From: Sulfurospirillum halorespirans DSM 13726
GTDB taxonomy: Bacteria; Campylobacterota; Campylobacteria; Campylobacterales; Sulfurospirillaceae
Assembly (NCBI RefSeq): GCF_001723605.1
Contig: NZ_CP017111.1
Location: 496,001 to 560,000, forward strand
DNA: 64,000 bases
Direction of reading: 5' to 3'
Both the position numbers and the translations under genes were made by a program. This document shows, one piece after another, positions 1 to 8,579 of this stretch. The notes under the pieces are model-generated. The model saw only the letters and a list, made by a program, of their open reading frames with translations, did not search any database and was not told the DNA's origin. Each line of letters opens with the position of its first letter. Within the stretch, counting starts at the first letter, position 1.

Positions 1-344
1 TTATCAAACTTAAAGATGCTGAGCATAAAACTAAACTGGACATCGTTGAAAATCCAAAAAATCTTACTTTTACAGAGCTCGAAGCGGCGCAACTTCCTCG
101 TGTGATCGAAGATTTTACAATTGCGGTCATTAACACCAACTACGCTCTTCCTGCAGGACTCAATCCAAGTACCGATGCACTAGCATTGGAGTCTGCCAAT
201 TCTCCATACGCGAATATTTTAGTCGTCAAAGCGGGTAATGAAAATAGCGACAAAACCAAAGCCCTTCTCAAAGCGGTTCAATCCGATGAAGTGAAGAAAT
301 TTATCGTTGAAAAATACAAAGGTGCTATTGTTCCTGCTTTCTAA
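1..344 (+). CDS. MetQ/NlpA-family methionine ABC transporter substrate-binding lipoprotein, C-terminal part
   Basis: Only the last 114 codons or so are present; the reading frame is open from base 3 and ends with TAA at 342-344, so the start lies before the window. The visible part contains the stretch TFTELEAAQLPRVIEDF and INTNYALPAGLNP, which resemble the conserved C-terminal half of NlpA/MetQ proteins, where the Asn-Tyr region lines the amino acid pocket. These are lipid-anchored periplasmic proteins that deliver methionine to a MetNI permease. The permease genes would be expected upstream, outside the window. A GTG at 102 is internal, not a start. The family call is good; the exact substrate is inferred. 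Confidence 0.8.
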   Translation, partial: IKLKDAEHKTKLDIVENPKNLTFTELEAAQLPRVIEDFTIAVINTNYALPAGLNPSTDALALESANSPYANILVVKAGNENSDKTKALLKAVQSDEVKKFIVEKYKGAIVPAF

Positions 345-369
345 TGTAGGGCAGACGCATTTACTCGAT

Positions 370-395
370 CAAGGTGTACTTTCGAGTACACTTTG
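370..395 (+). terminator. Hairpin with TTCG tetraloop after the MetQ-like gene
   Basis: An 11-pair stem (CAAGGTGTACT / AGTACACTTTG, one G-T pair) closes on a TTCG tetraloop 25 bases after the stop codon. A weak T-run (CGTTTTAGG) follows about 10 bases later. Position and structure fit an intrinsic terminator. Confidence 0.65.
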
Positions 396-432
396 ACTCT
401 CCTCGTTTTAGGTTTCCTAAGTCTATTTTTGT

Positions 433-438
433 TATAAT
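433..438 (+). promoter_or_regulatory. -10 element for tRNA-Arg
   Basis: A perfect TATAAT lies 24 bases before the first base of the tRNA, in the context TTGTTATAATCCCGCC. There is no clear -35 box, which is normal for sigma-70 promoters in this phylum. Confidence 0.7.
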
Positions 439-462
439 CCCGCCACACCAAATCTCTCAAAT

Positions 463-539
463 GTCCCGATAGCTCAGCAGGATAGAGCATCAAATTCCTA
501 ATTTGAAGGCCATGCGTTCGAATCGCATTCGGGACACCA
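463..539 (+). tRNA. tRNA-Arg (anticodon CCU)
   Basis: The acceptor arms GTCCCGA (463-469) and TCGGGAC (529-535) pair fully, followed by an A discriminator and an encoded CCA (537-539). The anticodon stem TCAAA/TTTGA carries the 7-base loop TTCCTAA, giving anticodon CCT, which reads AGG arginine codons. The T arm ATGCG-TTCGAAT-CGCAT is canonical and the D arm reads AGCTCAGCAGGATAGAGC. It stands alone between its own promoter and the lrp-like gene. Confidence 0.95.
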
Positions 540-605
540 CCACGTTTTAATTCCTTCTTTAAACTAAACGTTTGATCTTTTCATTCTCAACTCATAAAAA
601 TTAAC

Positions 606-674
606 GAAACGTTTCAAAAACTACATTATAATTTTCTATATGATTGAATTAAGTGCTACCTAAAACGATTCGTT
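606..674 (+). promoter_or_regulatory. Promoter/operator region of the Lrp-EamA pair
   Basis: A perfect 10-base palindrome GAAACGTTTC lies at 606-615, a TATAAT -10 box at 627-632, and a second palindrome AACGA-T-TCGTT at 664-674, about 40 bases before the start codon. Palindromes placed before and after a -10 box, just upstream of an Lrp/AsnC gene, suggest autogenous control; binding is inferred. A further TATACT at 695-700 is very close to the ribosome site and is a weaker promoter candidate. Confidence 0.45.
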
Positions 675-716
675 CTAAAAGAAAATCAATCCGTTATACT
701 TTTATAGGAGAAAACG

Positions 717-1169
717 ATGGATGAAATTGATGTACAGATTCTAAAATTGCTGGAACGCACTGGCAGGCTTTCCCATGAAGAGATTGGAAAGCTGGTTCAT
801 ATCTCAAGACCTGCTGTGCATCAGCGTGTGGCTAAGCTTGAGAAAAATGGGGTGATTAAAGGGTATCGCGCCATTATTGATTGGCGAATGCTGGAGCAAA
901 AAATTCAAGTGTTTATCTTTGTCAAAGTGAAATGCCAATCGTTTCAACAGATTACTGCAAAAATTCTCAACATCACCCTAGAGAACGGTGCTATCTTAGA
1001 GTGCCAGCGTTTAGCAGGCGAGTGGTGCATGGTGTTAAAAGTACGCGTGAGTTCTCCGGATGATATTACACGCTTTTTGGATGAGCTTGTAACGTTTTCT
1101 GAAGTGTATGAGACATCGACCACGTTTATTCTCTCAACCCTGCATGAAAACGGCTTTAGTGAACTGTAA
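717..1169 (+). CDS. Lrp/AsnC-family transcriptional regulator
   Basis: This 150-residue protein has the length and two-domain layout of feast/famine regulators. An N-terminal helix-turn-helix covers about residues 1-50 (MDEIDVQILKLLERTGRLSH, then ISRPAVHQRVAKLEKNGVIKGY). A C-terminal RAM-type ligand-binding domain covers about 65-140. The ATG is preceded by AGGAG at the right distance. The next gene, an EamA exporter, starts about 20 bases after its stop, so the two are probably one operon in which the regulator controls the exporter in response to an amino acid or similar effector. That pairing is common; the effector cannot be read from sequence. Confidence 0.9.
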   Translation: MDEIDVQILKLLERTGRLSHEEIGKLVHISRPAVHQRVAKLEKNGVIKGYRAIIDWRMLEQKIQVFIFVKVKCQSFQQITAKILNITLENGAILECQRLAGEWCMVLKVRVSSPDDITRFLDELVTFSEVYETSTTFILSTLHENGFSEL

Positions 1170-1189
1170 AATTGAAGAAGGAAATAAGC

Positions 1190-2131
1190 ATGAATGCTTT
1201 ACATGTAAACGAAAATCTAGCGATAGAATACAAAAAAACCATTATGACTGTCGTGGCATTGCTAAGTGTGTACATTGTCTGGGGCAGTACCTATTTGGGG
1301 ATTAAAATTGCCATCGAAACTTTTCCACCTTTTTTAATGGCGGGGATTCGCTTCCTTATCGCAGGGGCACTTTTGTATGGTTTTGTCGTGGTGAAAGAGA
1401 AAAAGCATCCCAAGCTTATTGAGTGGAGAGATACCACAATCATTGGCACGTTGTTGCTTTTGGGTGGTAATGGGCTTGTCGTGATTGCTGAAAAAACAAT
1501 TCCTTCTTCGATTGCCGCTATTGTGATTGCAACGGTGCCTTTGTGGATGATAGTGATCGCTTGGCTACTGAAAAGTCAAACAAGACCCAACAAAAGTACG
1601 CTTATAGGAACTCTCATCGGCTTTATCGGTGTGGTGATTTTGATGTTTCCCTCGGATCAAGAGCATCTTCACTTTGATACATTTGGGCTATTGTTGACAT
1701 TCTTAGCGGCTATTTTATGGTCATTCGGTTCTATCTATTCTCAAAAAGCAACCTTGCCAACTTCGGTGATGCTCTCAACTGCCATGCAGATGCTTAGCGG
1801 TGGCTTGGTTTTAATGATCACTGCCACGCTCTTTGGCGAATGGCAACAGTTTCATATAGAAACGCTCTCTTCGCGCTCGTTGTTTGCTTTGGCGTATTTG
1901 ATTTTTATCGGCTCTTTGGTGGGCTTTAGTGCCTATGTCTGGCTCTTAAAAAATGTCTCACCCTATCTTGCCTCAACCTATGCCTTTGTCAATCCGATGG
2001 TCGCACTTTTTTTAGGATACTTTTTTGCCGATGAAGTGCTAAGTGTGAAAGCGTTAATTGCAACGGTGTTGATTATCAGCGCGGTTGTGATGATCACCCT
2101 CTCAAAAGCCAGAAAAAGATCACACCAGTAG
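1190..2131 (+). CDS. EamA/DMT-superfamily inner-membrane exporter
   Basis: The protein has about ten hydrophobic segments arranged as two EamA repeats. The repeat signature WGSTYLGIKIAIETFPPFLM is near the N terminus and a matching one, AAILWSFGSIYSQKA, starts the second half. This is typical of drug/metabolite transporters such as YedA. I start it at ATG 1190, preceded by GAAGGA; an upstream TTG at 1172 is in frame but less likely. Codons 4-6 (Leu-His-Val) lie in one copy of the TTTACATGTAAA palindrome. It follows the Lrp-like gene and overlaps the 3' end of the convergent aldo/keto reductase by 12 bases. The substrate is unknown; amino acid or metabolite efflux is a reasonable guess. Confidence 0.85.
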   Translation: MNALHVNENLAIEYKKTIMTVVALLSVYIVWGSTYLGIKIAIETFPPFLMAGIRFLIAGALLYGFVVVKEKKHPKLIEWRDTTIIGTLLLLGGNGLVVIAEKTIPSSIAAIVIATVPLWMIVIAWLLKSQTRPNKSTLIGTLIGFIGVVILMFPSDQEHLHFDTFGLLLTFLAAILWSFGSIYSQKATLPTSVMLSTAMQMLSGGLVLMITATLFGEWQQFHIETLSSRSLFALAYLIFIGSLVGFSAYVWLLKNVSPYLASTYAFVNPMVALFLGYFFADEVLSVKALIATVLIISAVVMITLSKARKRSHQ

Positions 2132-2959
2132 CGCATCAATGCGCGCTATTTCAAGAGGGCTGAGCGTAAACTCACAGATACTTAAATCCTCTTTCATATG
2201 CTGCGCGGAGGTTGTGCCATTGAGGGGGATAATACCTTGGTGCATCACATAACGGTAGAAAATTTGCGCAGCACTTTTGCTGTAATTTTGGGCAATTTCT
2301 TGAAGAATGAGCGAATGTAAAATGTGTGGATTGGCACTCAGCGTCCAAAAACTCTGATAAATCATCCCTTTTTCGTTTGCCCACGCACGAAGCGTTGTAT
2401 CGTAATGAACGTCTGCGTAAAAACGGTTTTGAACGATGGAGGGTTTAATGCGTGCATCTTCAAAGAGTTTGTGCAGCAACGAAGGATCGTAACAGTTGCT
2501 AATGCCGATATGGCGGACATCCCCTTTGTCAAACAGCGATTCAAAGACTTTCCAAGCTTTGAGTAAATTCACATAAGGAAAAAGGGGTGAATGCAATAAA
2601 AAAGAGTCCAAATAGTCTGTTTGCAAATTTTGCTTGGAGACATGACACGATGTGAGAATCTGCTCTTCCAACGAGGCATGTGAGTCGTAGGGCACCCTTT
2701 GGGAGTCATGAGCGTTCAGTGGTGTGAATTTGGTTTGAAGAAAAAGCTCTTCTCGCTTGCCTCCTTGGGAGTAAAAACGAGCACACCCTTCGCCGACGAG
2801 TGCTTCTTCATAATGCTTAGGTTGGCACGCCGTATCAATGCCTCTAAAACCGCTTTCAAGTGCTAAGGCGACTAAATCTGCTGTGCGCTCTTTTTTCCAT
2901 GCGGTGCCATAAAGCATGGATGGAATCGGGATATTTTGATTGGTAGTAATGTAGTGCAT
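2120..2959 (-). CDS. Aldo/keto reductase
   Basis: This is a 279-residue NAD(P)H-dependent oxidoreductase of the AKR family, which folds as a TIM barrel. The catalytic tetrad can be seen in order: Asp and Tyr in GIDTACQPKHYEEALVGEG, Lys in LFLQTKFTPL, and His in DYLDSFLLHSP. GISNCYD is the usual conserved turn before the second half, and the C-terminal cofactor region is AQIFYRYVMHQGIIPLNGT. The ATG at 2959 has AAGGAG upstream and is preferred over one at 2992. It is divergent from the SagB-like gene. The physiological substrate is unknown. Confidence 0.88.
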   Translation of the reverse strand: MHYITTNQNIPIPSMLYGTAWKKERTADLVALALESGFRGIDTACQPKHYEEALVGEGCARFYSQGGKREELFLQTKFTPLNAHDSQRVPYDSHASLEEQILTSCHVSKQNLQTDYLDSFLLHSPLFPYVNLLKAWKVFESLFDKGDVRHIGISNCYDPSLLHKLFEDARIKPSIVQNRFYADVHYDTTLRAWANEKGMIYQSFWTLSANPHILHSLILQEIAQNYSKSAAQIFYRYVMHQGIIPLNGTTSAQHMKEDLSICEFTLSPLEIARIDALLV

Positions 2960-2980
2960 AGTGAGCTCCTTTGGTATATT

Positions 2981-3085
2981 AGAGTTCTGCAAGAACTCTT
3001 GACACGTCTTTAAAGCAAAGCTCTAAAGACTACGTTAACACTGGGTTCTCTTCGGCAGAGTGCCCACGCACCTTTGGTGCTTCTT
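2981..3085 (+). repeat. Structured intergenic repeat, copy 1 of about 105 bases
   Basis: This stretch matches 15293-15397 at nearly 90 percent of positions by eye. It holds, in order: a perfect stem AGAGTTCT-GCA-AGAACTCT; a stem around AGC-AAA-GCT (TCTTTA/TAAAGA arms); a short GGCA-GAG-TGCC hairpin; and GCACC-TTT-GGTGC followed by TTCTTTTT. The second stem differs between the copies by paired changes that keep pairing (C-G here, T-A in copy 2). It lies upstream of the minus-strand aldo/keto reductase and the plus-strand SagB-like gene. No protein is evident in it. Confidence 0.75.
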
Positions 3086-3140
3086 TTTGTAAAATTAGTT
3101 TGGTAATAATTCTATTGTATACAAACAAATTTTTAAGGGT

Positions 3141-3175
3141 GCTTTACATGTAAGATTAAACCTTACATGTAAAGC
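3141..3175. repeat. Inverted pair of TTTACATGTAAA palindromes upstream of the SagB-like gene
   Basis: GCTTTACATGTAAG (3141-3154) and its exact reverse complement (3162-3175) are separated by ATTAAAC, giving a perfect 14-pair stem. It ends 43 bases before the SagB-like start codon. An additional palindrome TTGTATACAA lies at 3115-3124. Unlike other such pairs in the window, it precedes a gene, so it may be an operator or an attenuator, or a terminator for something reading through from the repeat. Confidence 0.6.
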
Positions 3176-3218
3176 GTTCTAGAGAGAGGACACTGTAGGA
3201 TAGCACAAAGGAGTCACG

Positions 3219-4490
3219 ATGTTGTCTTACCATGCCCAAACGATGCACTCATACAGCTCTGTGCGCACTAAGTCTCACAGCATTGACTGGGATCATCCAC
3301 CCAAACAATTTAAAATTTACCCTGAAACGTTTACGCGCATTCCGCTTGATAAAAAGAGTCCCGATCACCGCTTTTTTTATTTGATTGGCGGTATCACCGC
3401 ACAAAAAAGTTACCCAGGTGTGACGTATGCTCTGCGCACCAATCCCAGTGCTGGGGCACTGTACCCGACCGAAATCTATGTGCAGATACGAGGTATGGAA
3501 GGCTTTGAAAATGGCATTTACCATCTCTGTCCTTATGAAACGTCGCTTGTATTGCTGTACCCGTTGCCTGAGGATGAAGGCGTTGAGAGCTTTTTACATG
3601 TAAAGAAAATCAAAGGGTTTGTCTTTCTTTTTTCAACCTTGTACTATCGCTCTTCATGGAAGTACAAAGATCGTGCATTTCGCTACTGTTTGCACGACAC
3701 GGGGCACATGATAGGCACACTTGAGGCTTCGTGTCTGCTGAGTGCAAAGTCATATTGCATTCTTTACACGATGGATAAAAAGGGTTTAAACACGCTTTTT
3801 GGATTCACGCAAGAGGAGTTTTTTCTCTCCTCAGCCATCGTTGGCGAAGAAGATGAAACGCTTACATGTAAAGCGCCAATGCTAAGCTTGCCGTATGTCA
3901 ATGGCACAGGATTTTTTGAAGCCAATGCGCGTGTGGAAGCGGTGTATGAATCCACGTGTGCACTTTTGCCTAAGCAGCAAACGACAACAATGCCTGCGTT
4001 TAACGTGGATAAAGAGCGTTTCATGCAAGCGATTTGGAAGCGTCGCTCCATTCGTGACTTTGCCCAAAAGCCTCTCTCCAAAGAGGAGTTTTTAGCTGTT
4101 ATGGATTTTATAACCCAGCCCATTGCGAGTGATTGCGATGCCGTGGTGGAAATCTATGCGATCATCAACCGTGTGGAGGGAATGGAGCAGGGCGTTTGGA
4201 AGGAGGGTATTTATCTGCAAAGCGGTGATTTTGCACGCAAAGCAGGGTACCTTTGCTTGGAGCAAGCCTTAGGCGAAGAGAGCGGTGTTACCTTCTTTTT
4301 AGTAGGGAACGAGGATAAAAACTACCAAGCAATGGTGCAAAAAGCAGGAATTATCGGGCATCGTATGTATGTGATGAGTGAATACATGGGCTTTGGGTGC
4401 AGTGGTATTGGGGCGTATTATGATGAAGAGGTGATGGCGTTTTTAGACACGCAGGGCATGATTCTCTACGCCCTTGCGATCGGTCGATGA
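3219..4490 (+). CDS. SagB/ThcOx-type nitroreductase-fold dehydrogenase with two NTR domains
   Basis: The 423-residue protein resembles SagB-type FMN oxidoreductases. The first nitroreductase-like domain (about 1-240) contains RTNPSAGALYPTEIYVQ, the diagnostic SagB region, and CLHDTGHMIGTLEASCLL. The second domain (about 265-423) opens with the standard nitroreductase motif WKRRSIRDFAQKPLSKEEF and ends near YMGFGCSGIGAYYDEEV. SagB enzymes best known biochemically oxidise azolines in ribosomal peptides, but stand-alone relatives of this length are widespread. No precursor peptide, cyclodehydratase or transporter is nearby, so peptide modification is not supported. GGAGTCACG precedes the ATG. 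It carries two internal TTACATGTAA copies. Confidence 0.8.
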   Translation: MLSYHAQTMHSYSSVRTKSHSIDWDHPPKQFKIYPETFTRIPLDKKSPDHRFFYLIGGITAQKSYPGVTYALRTNPSAGALYPTEIYVQIRGMEGFENGIYHLCPYETSLVLLYPLPEDEGVESFLHVKKIKGFVFLFSTLYYRSSWKYKDRAFRYCLHDTGHMIGTLEASCLLSAKSYCILYTMDKKGLNTLFGFTQEEFFLSSAIVGEEDETLTCKAPMLSLPYVNGTGFFEANARVEAVYESTCALLPKQQTTTMPAFNVDKERFMQAIWKRRSIRDFAQKPLSKEEFLAVMDFITQPIASDCDAVVEIYAIINRVEGMEQGVWKEGIYLQSGDFARKAGYLCLEQALGEESGVTFFLVGNEDKNYQAMVQKAGIIGHRMYVMSEYMGFGCSGIGAYYDEEVMAFLDTQGMILYALAIGR

Positions 4491-5818
4491 GGCAGTTGAC
4501 GGTAGGTGTAAACGAGTAAAAACAGAGCAGAACTGTACACAATGCCTCCAAGACCTATCCACATCCAGACAAAGGAGAGCTCCCAATAGTTCACACACAG
4601 AGTGAACACAATGCTAGGCGCTAAGATTTGGCGGAAGAATCCGACGTAGAAAATCATCGCAGGTTTTTTGATGCCTTGCAAGGTGGCGACACACGAAAAA
4701 TGGGTCACGTAACCGAAAAAGAGAAAGAGCATCACATAGATGTAAGTTGTGCCAGAACGTATCACTTCCACGCTTGGGTCAAACTGCGAGACCAACCACT
4801 CTCCGCTAAACCACAAAACGCCCATGCCGATGAAACTGAGTGTGTAGCCATAAACAAGCGCATAAAAAAGCGTTTGACGCACCCGTTCAAATTTGCCTGC
4901 GCCCATGTTATTGGACACAAGACTCAGCACCGCACTGCTAATGCCAAGAGAGGGCAATAACATCAACTGCTCCACACGAAACCCGATGCCATATCCCGCA
5001 ACCGCTTGGTAGCCATACAAGGTGACAAAATGAAGGGCGATCAGTGAGCCAAAGGACATCATCAGCATATTGAGCCCTGGTGGCATTGCTTGGGTGAAAA
5101 ACGTTTTGTAGATGCGACGATCTGGGTAAAAATGCGCTTTACATGTAAAGCCGATCAGCCCAGTTTTAAGACTTTTATACAGCAGATACCCTGCGTTAAT
5201 CACTTGGACTAAAACCGTAGCAAACGCAATGCCACCGATGCCCATCGCAGGAATAAATCCCCAACCGTAAATGAAAAGAGGGTTGAATGCAATATTGGCA
5301 AAAAAGCCAAAAATAAGGGTGTTGCGATAACTCTTCGTATCGCCCGTTGCATACAGAACACTGTTGAGCGCAAAATTGGCAAAGAAAAAAGAGGTGCCCA
5401 GTAAAATCACCTCGATGTAACTAAGCGCAAGCGCGTGGTAACGCTCCTCCGTTCCGATCCATGTGAGCAGCTCCGAGGCAAAACAAAACCCTAAAAGCCC
5501 CAAAAAAATGCCCACAGTTACCACCAGCGCAACTCCTTTTTTAGCGATAATGCTTGCAAGAAAGAAGTGCTGTTTTCCATACGCATGCCCAATGAGTGCG
5601 GTTAAAGCACTCGTGCCACCGTACGCCATCCCAATGATGAAAAAAAAGAGAAACGAAGAGGCGGAGAGTGCTGCGAGTGCTTCGGTGGAGATAAGCCCCG
5701 CATAGTAGGTGTCAACGATGTTGTACAAGGTGTTAAAAAGCATCCCAAGACTCGAAGGAATGGCAAGTTGACGCAAAAGCAATGGGATAGGTTTATGGGT
5801 CAGTGACGTTGAATCCAT
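4466..5818 (-). CDS. MATE-family multidrug/sodium antiporter
   Basis: About 450 residues with twelve hydrophobic segments in two MatE repeats. Typical family features are the N-terminal PIPLLLRQLAIPSSLGMLFN and NTLYNIVDTYYAGLIST, and the second-half start TQAMPPGLNMLMMSFGSLI. These inner-membrane pumps export cationic compounds in exchange for sodium or protons. I choose ATG 5818 (AAAGAG upstream); ATG 5842 is possible. The 3' end overlaps that of the SagB-like gene by 25 bases on the other strand. One internal TTTACATGTAAA encodes Phe-Thr-Cys-Lys. The substrate is unknown. Confidence 0.88.
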   Translation of the reverse strand: MDSTSLTHKPIPLLLRQLAIPSSLGMLFNTLYNIVDTYYAGLISTEALAALSASSFLFFFIIGMAYGGTSALTALIGHAYGKQHFFLASIIAKKGVALVVTVGIFLGLLGFCFASELLTWIGTEERYHALALSYIEVILLGTSFFFANFALNSVLYATGDTKSYRNTLIFGFFANIAFNPLFIYGWGFIPAMGIGGIAFATVLVQVINAGYLLYKSLKTGLIGFTCKAHFYPDRRIYKTFFTQAMPPGLNMLMMSFGSLIALHFVTLYGYQAVAGYGIGFRVEQLMLLPSLGISSAVLSLVSNNMGAGKFERVRQTLFYALVYGYTLSFIGMGVLWFSGEWLVSQFDPSVEVIRSGTTYIYVMLFLFFGYVTHFSCVATLQGIKKPAMIFYVGFFRQILAPSIVFTLCVNYWELSFVWMWIGLGGIVYSSALFLLVYTYRQLPHRPIARA

Positions 5819-6026
5819 GCAGGCTCTTTTTGATTTTATCATAACGCTTTAGGGCTTTAAAAGAGCTCTTATTTTGCGGTTATAAAAATGATTTAACACT
5901 CATTAATTCCTCATTTTATTTCGTTAAGCTTCATTTATAAAAATAAAAACTACACAATAAATGTAATTTTTATTTAAGGTTTGCATGTTTCCAGTATGAA
6001 AAATCGTTCAATCTAAGGAGAACACA

Positions 6027-8576
6027 ATGACAAAGAAGATGGACAGAAGATCGTTTTTAAAAGTAGGCGGTGCTGCGGCAGGTGTTGCTGTAGCAACGGT
6101 AAGTGCTACAGCGATTCCTTTGGTGGGAGATTCTATTTTGCAAGATGGCGTTGATGGTGTGAGTGCCTCACACTTTGGTGCGGTTAAGACCAAAGTACGC
6201 AACGGTCGCTTTGAAAGTGTGGAAGCATTTGAAGGTGACAGCTATCCTAGCACCTTGATTCAAGGGCTTCCTGCGCGTACCTATGCGCAAGATCGTATCT
6301 TATACCCATGCGTTCGTGAGGGGTATTTGAAACATGGGTACAAAAGCGATAAAAGCAAACGTGGCTCAGACAAATATGTCCGTGTTTCATGGGAAAAAGC
6401 CTTTGATTTGATCGCCGATGAGCTCAAACGTGTCTATAAAAGTTATGGTCCTGATGCTGTCTTTGGGGGAAGTTACGGTTGGTTTTGTGTAGGAAGTCTC
6501 AACAACCCACAAGCGTTGGTCGGCAGAATGTTAGGCGTTGCAGGTGGCTACACGTCACGTACGCTAACTTACTCAACCCATGCGATTCGTGCGATCACCC
6601 CTTATGTAACGGGTGGCGATGAGTCAAGTAACCAACAAACCGCGTATCCAAATCTGATTGCCAACTCTGAATGTATCGTTTTTTGGAGCAGCGATCCTAT
6701 CAACACCAACCAAATTGCGTGGGGTGTGCCCGATCATCAATCGTATGAGTATATGAAACAGCTCAAAGCTGAGGCTAAAAAACGCAATATCAAGTTCTAC
6801 TGCATCGATCCAGTCTATAACAACACGGCGATGTATTTTGGAGCAGAACACATCAAAGTGCGTCCAACGACCGACGTTGCGATGATGCTCGGTATGGCAC
6901 ACTATCTGTACAGTGAAAACCTCTACAGCAAAGAGTTTGTGGAAAAATACACCAGCGGTTTTGCGGAGTTCAAAGCCTATCTTTTAGGTGAGGGTGAGGA
7001 TAAAGTTATCAAAACACCTGAGTGGGCGGCTAAAATTTGTGGTGTGGAGGCAAGCGTGATTAAAATGCTTGCTAAAGAGTTTGCCTCAAAACGTACGATG
7101 CTCATGGGTGGTTGGGGATTCCAAAGAGCGCACCATGGGGAGCAACCTCACTGGATGCTGATAACTCTTGCGAGTATGCTCGGTCAGATCGGACTTGCTG
7201 GTGGAGGATTTGGATGTGCGTATCACTACTCAGATGGTGGTGTTCCTGCCCCTGCAGCTGCGACTGGCAATCCTTTAAGCGATGTCAAAATGGGCAATGG
7301 TAGCCAAGGCGCTGCAGCAAGTGCGGATGCTCCTGCGGCATCTCCAGGATTAACAGGCATTAGTGTCAACAGCAAAGTGGATGGACCTTGGAAACAACGT
7401 AAAATTCCTGTGATTCCTGTTTCGCGTATCGTTGAATGTTTGGAAAATCCTGGTCGTGAGATTTTGTTTGATGGTAAAAAACTCACCTATCCTGATTTGA
7501 AAATGGCGTATTGGGCGGGTGGAAATCCTTTCCATCACCACCAAGATCGTAACCGTATGATCAAAGCGTGGCAAAAATTTGAGACCTTTGTGGTGAACGA
7601 GTGCTTCTGGACAGCAACGGCGCGTATGGCAGACATCGTCCTTCCTGCAACCACAGAGCAAGAGCGCAATGACATCACCAAATCACACACCAACAGCTAC
7701 ATCTTTGCGATGAAAAAAGCGGTCGAACCCGTCGGTGAAGCGATGGATGATTTTGACATTTTTGTGAACATCCTACGACGTTTTAGTGCCGCAGAAGTGT
7801 TAGCATTTACTGAGGGTAAAAGTAAAATGGAGTGGATCAAATCGTTTTACGATGAGTCTTACAACAAAGCAAAAAAATCTGGCGTTGCGATGCCTGCTTT
7901 TGATGAATTTTGGGAGAAAGGTTTTGTGAAGTTTGAGACACCTGAAGCGGCTAAAAATTTCATCAAGTACAAAACCTTTAGAGACAATCCTGTGACCAAC
8001 CGTTTGGGAACGCCATCCGGTAAAATCGAGATTTTCTCGAAAAAAATTGCAGGATACGGGTACAAAGAGTGCAAAGGGCATCCAACATGGTTTGAGCCGA
8101 TGGAGTGGCTTGGCAGTTCCGTGGCAAAAGAGTTCCCACTCAATCTTGTCTCTCCACACCCAAAATACCGCCTTCACTCACAGCTCAATAACACATGGCT
8201 TCGTGATCTTGAAGAGGTTCAAGGCAGAGAGCCTATCTGGATGCACCCTAAAGATGCCGCCAAACGAGGCATTCAAAATGGCGATGTCGTGCGCATCTTT
8301 AACAAACGCGGACAAGTGCTTGGAGGTGCTGTCGTGACTGAAGCCGTGATGGAAGGCGTTGTACGTATGCAAGAGGGCGCTTGGTATGATCCTAAAGAGC
8401 CAGGCAAAATTGGTTCATTGTGTGTGCATGGTGATGTCAATGTCCTTATCGCCGATGTTCCAACCTCAGAACTTGCCCAAGGCAATCAAGCCACAGCGCT
8501 GGTTGAGATTGAAAAATTCAAAGGGGAAATACCTGCCATTGGCATCTTTAAAGCCCCTGTGATGAAAGGAATGTAA
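6027..8576 (+). CDS. torA: TMAO/DMSO-reductase-type molybdopterin oxidoreductase, Tat-exported
   Basis: The 849-residue protein opens with a twin-arginine signal (DRRSFLK at residues 6-12, then an Ala/Val-rich stretch). It lacks the N-terminal 4Fe-4S cysteine motif, as DMSO-reductase type III enzymes do. GGSYGWFCVGSLNNPQALV and TYSTHAIRAITPYV match the TorA/DorA active-site region, with Ser183 the expected molybdenum ligand. LVSPHPKYRLHSQLNNTWLR is the typical C-terminal domain start. It sits four bases before a monohaem cytochrome c gene, the arrangement I recall for C. jejuni Cj0264c/Cj0265c, which reduces TMAO and DMSO in the periplasm. An Ala/Pro/Gly-rich segment around 410-455 is an unusual loop. 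AAGGAG precedes the ATG. Substrate preference cannot be decided from sequence. Confidence 0.85.
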   Translation: MTKKMDRRSFLKVGGAAAGVAVATVSATAIPLVGDSILQDGVDGVSASHFGAVKTKVRNGRFESVEAFEGDSYPSTLIQGLPARTYAQDRILYPCVREGYLKHGYKSDKSKRGSDKYVRVSWEKAFDLIADELKRVYKSYGPDAVFGGSYGWFCVGSLNNPQALVGRMLGVAGGYTSRTLTYSTHAIRAITPYVTGGDESSNQQTAYPNLIANSECIVFWSSDPINTNQIAWGVPDHQSYEYMKQLKAEAKKRNIKFYCIDPVYNNTAMYFGAEHIKVRPTTDVAMMLGMAHYLYSENLYSKEFVEKYTSGFAEFKAYLLGEGEDKVIKTPEWAAKICGVEASVIKMLAKEFASKRTMLMGGWGFQRAHHGEQPHWMLITLASMLGQIGLAGGGFGCAYHYSDGGVPAPAAATGNPLSDVKMGNGSQGAAASADAPAASPGLTGISVNSKVDGPWKQRKIPVIPVSRIVECLENPGREILFDGKKLTYPDLKMAYWAGGNPFHHHQDRNRMIKAWQKFETFVVNECFWTATARMADIVLPATTEQERNDITKSHTNSYIFAMKKAVEPVGEAMDDFDIFVNILRRFSAAEVLAFTEGKSKMEWIKSFYDESYNKAKKSGVAMPAFDEFWEKGFVKFETPEAAKNFIKYKTFRDNPVTNRLGTPSGKIEIFSKKIAGYGYKECKGHPTWFEPMEWLGSSVAKEFPLNLVSPHPKYRLHSQLNNTWLRDLEEVQGREPIWMHPKDAAKRGIQNGDVVRIFNKRGQVLGGAVVTEAVMEGVVRMQEGAWYDPKEPGKIGSLCVHGDVNVLIADVPTSELAQGNQATALVEIEKFKGEIPAIGIFKAPVMKGM

Positions 8577-8579
8577 TTT

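Noticed and set aside
3764-4123. Minus-strand open frame of 119 codons opposite the SagB-type gene
   Set aside because: It overlaps conserved coding sequence on the other strand and has no family resemblance.
4628-4960. Plus-strand open frame of 110 codons opposite the MATE gene
   Set aside because: It is a shadow in a non-coding frame of a clear membrane-transporter gene; no ribosome site, and the residue mix is unlike a folded protein.
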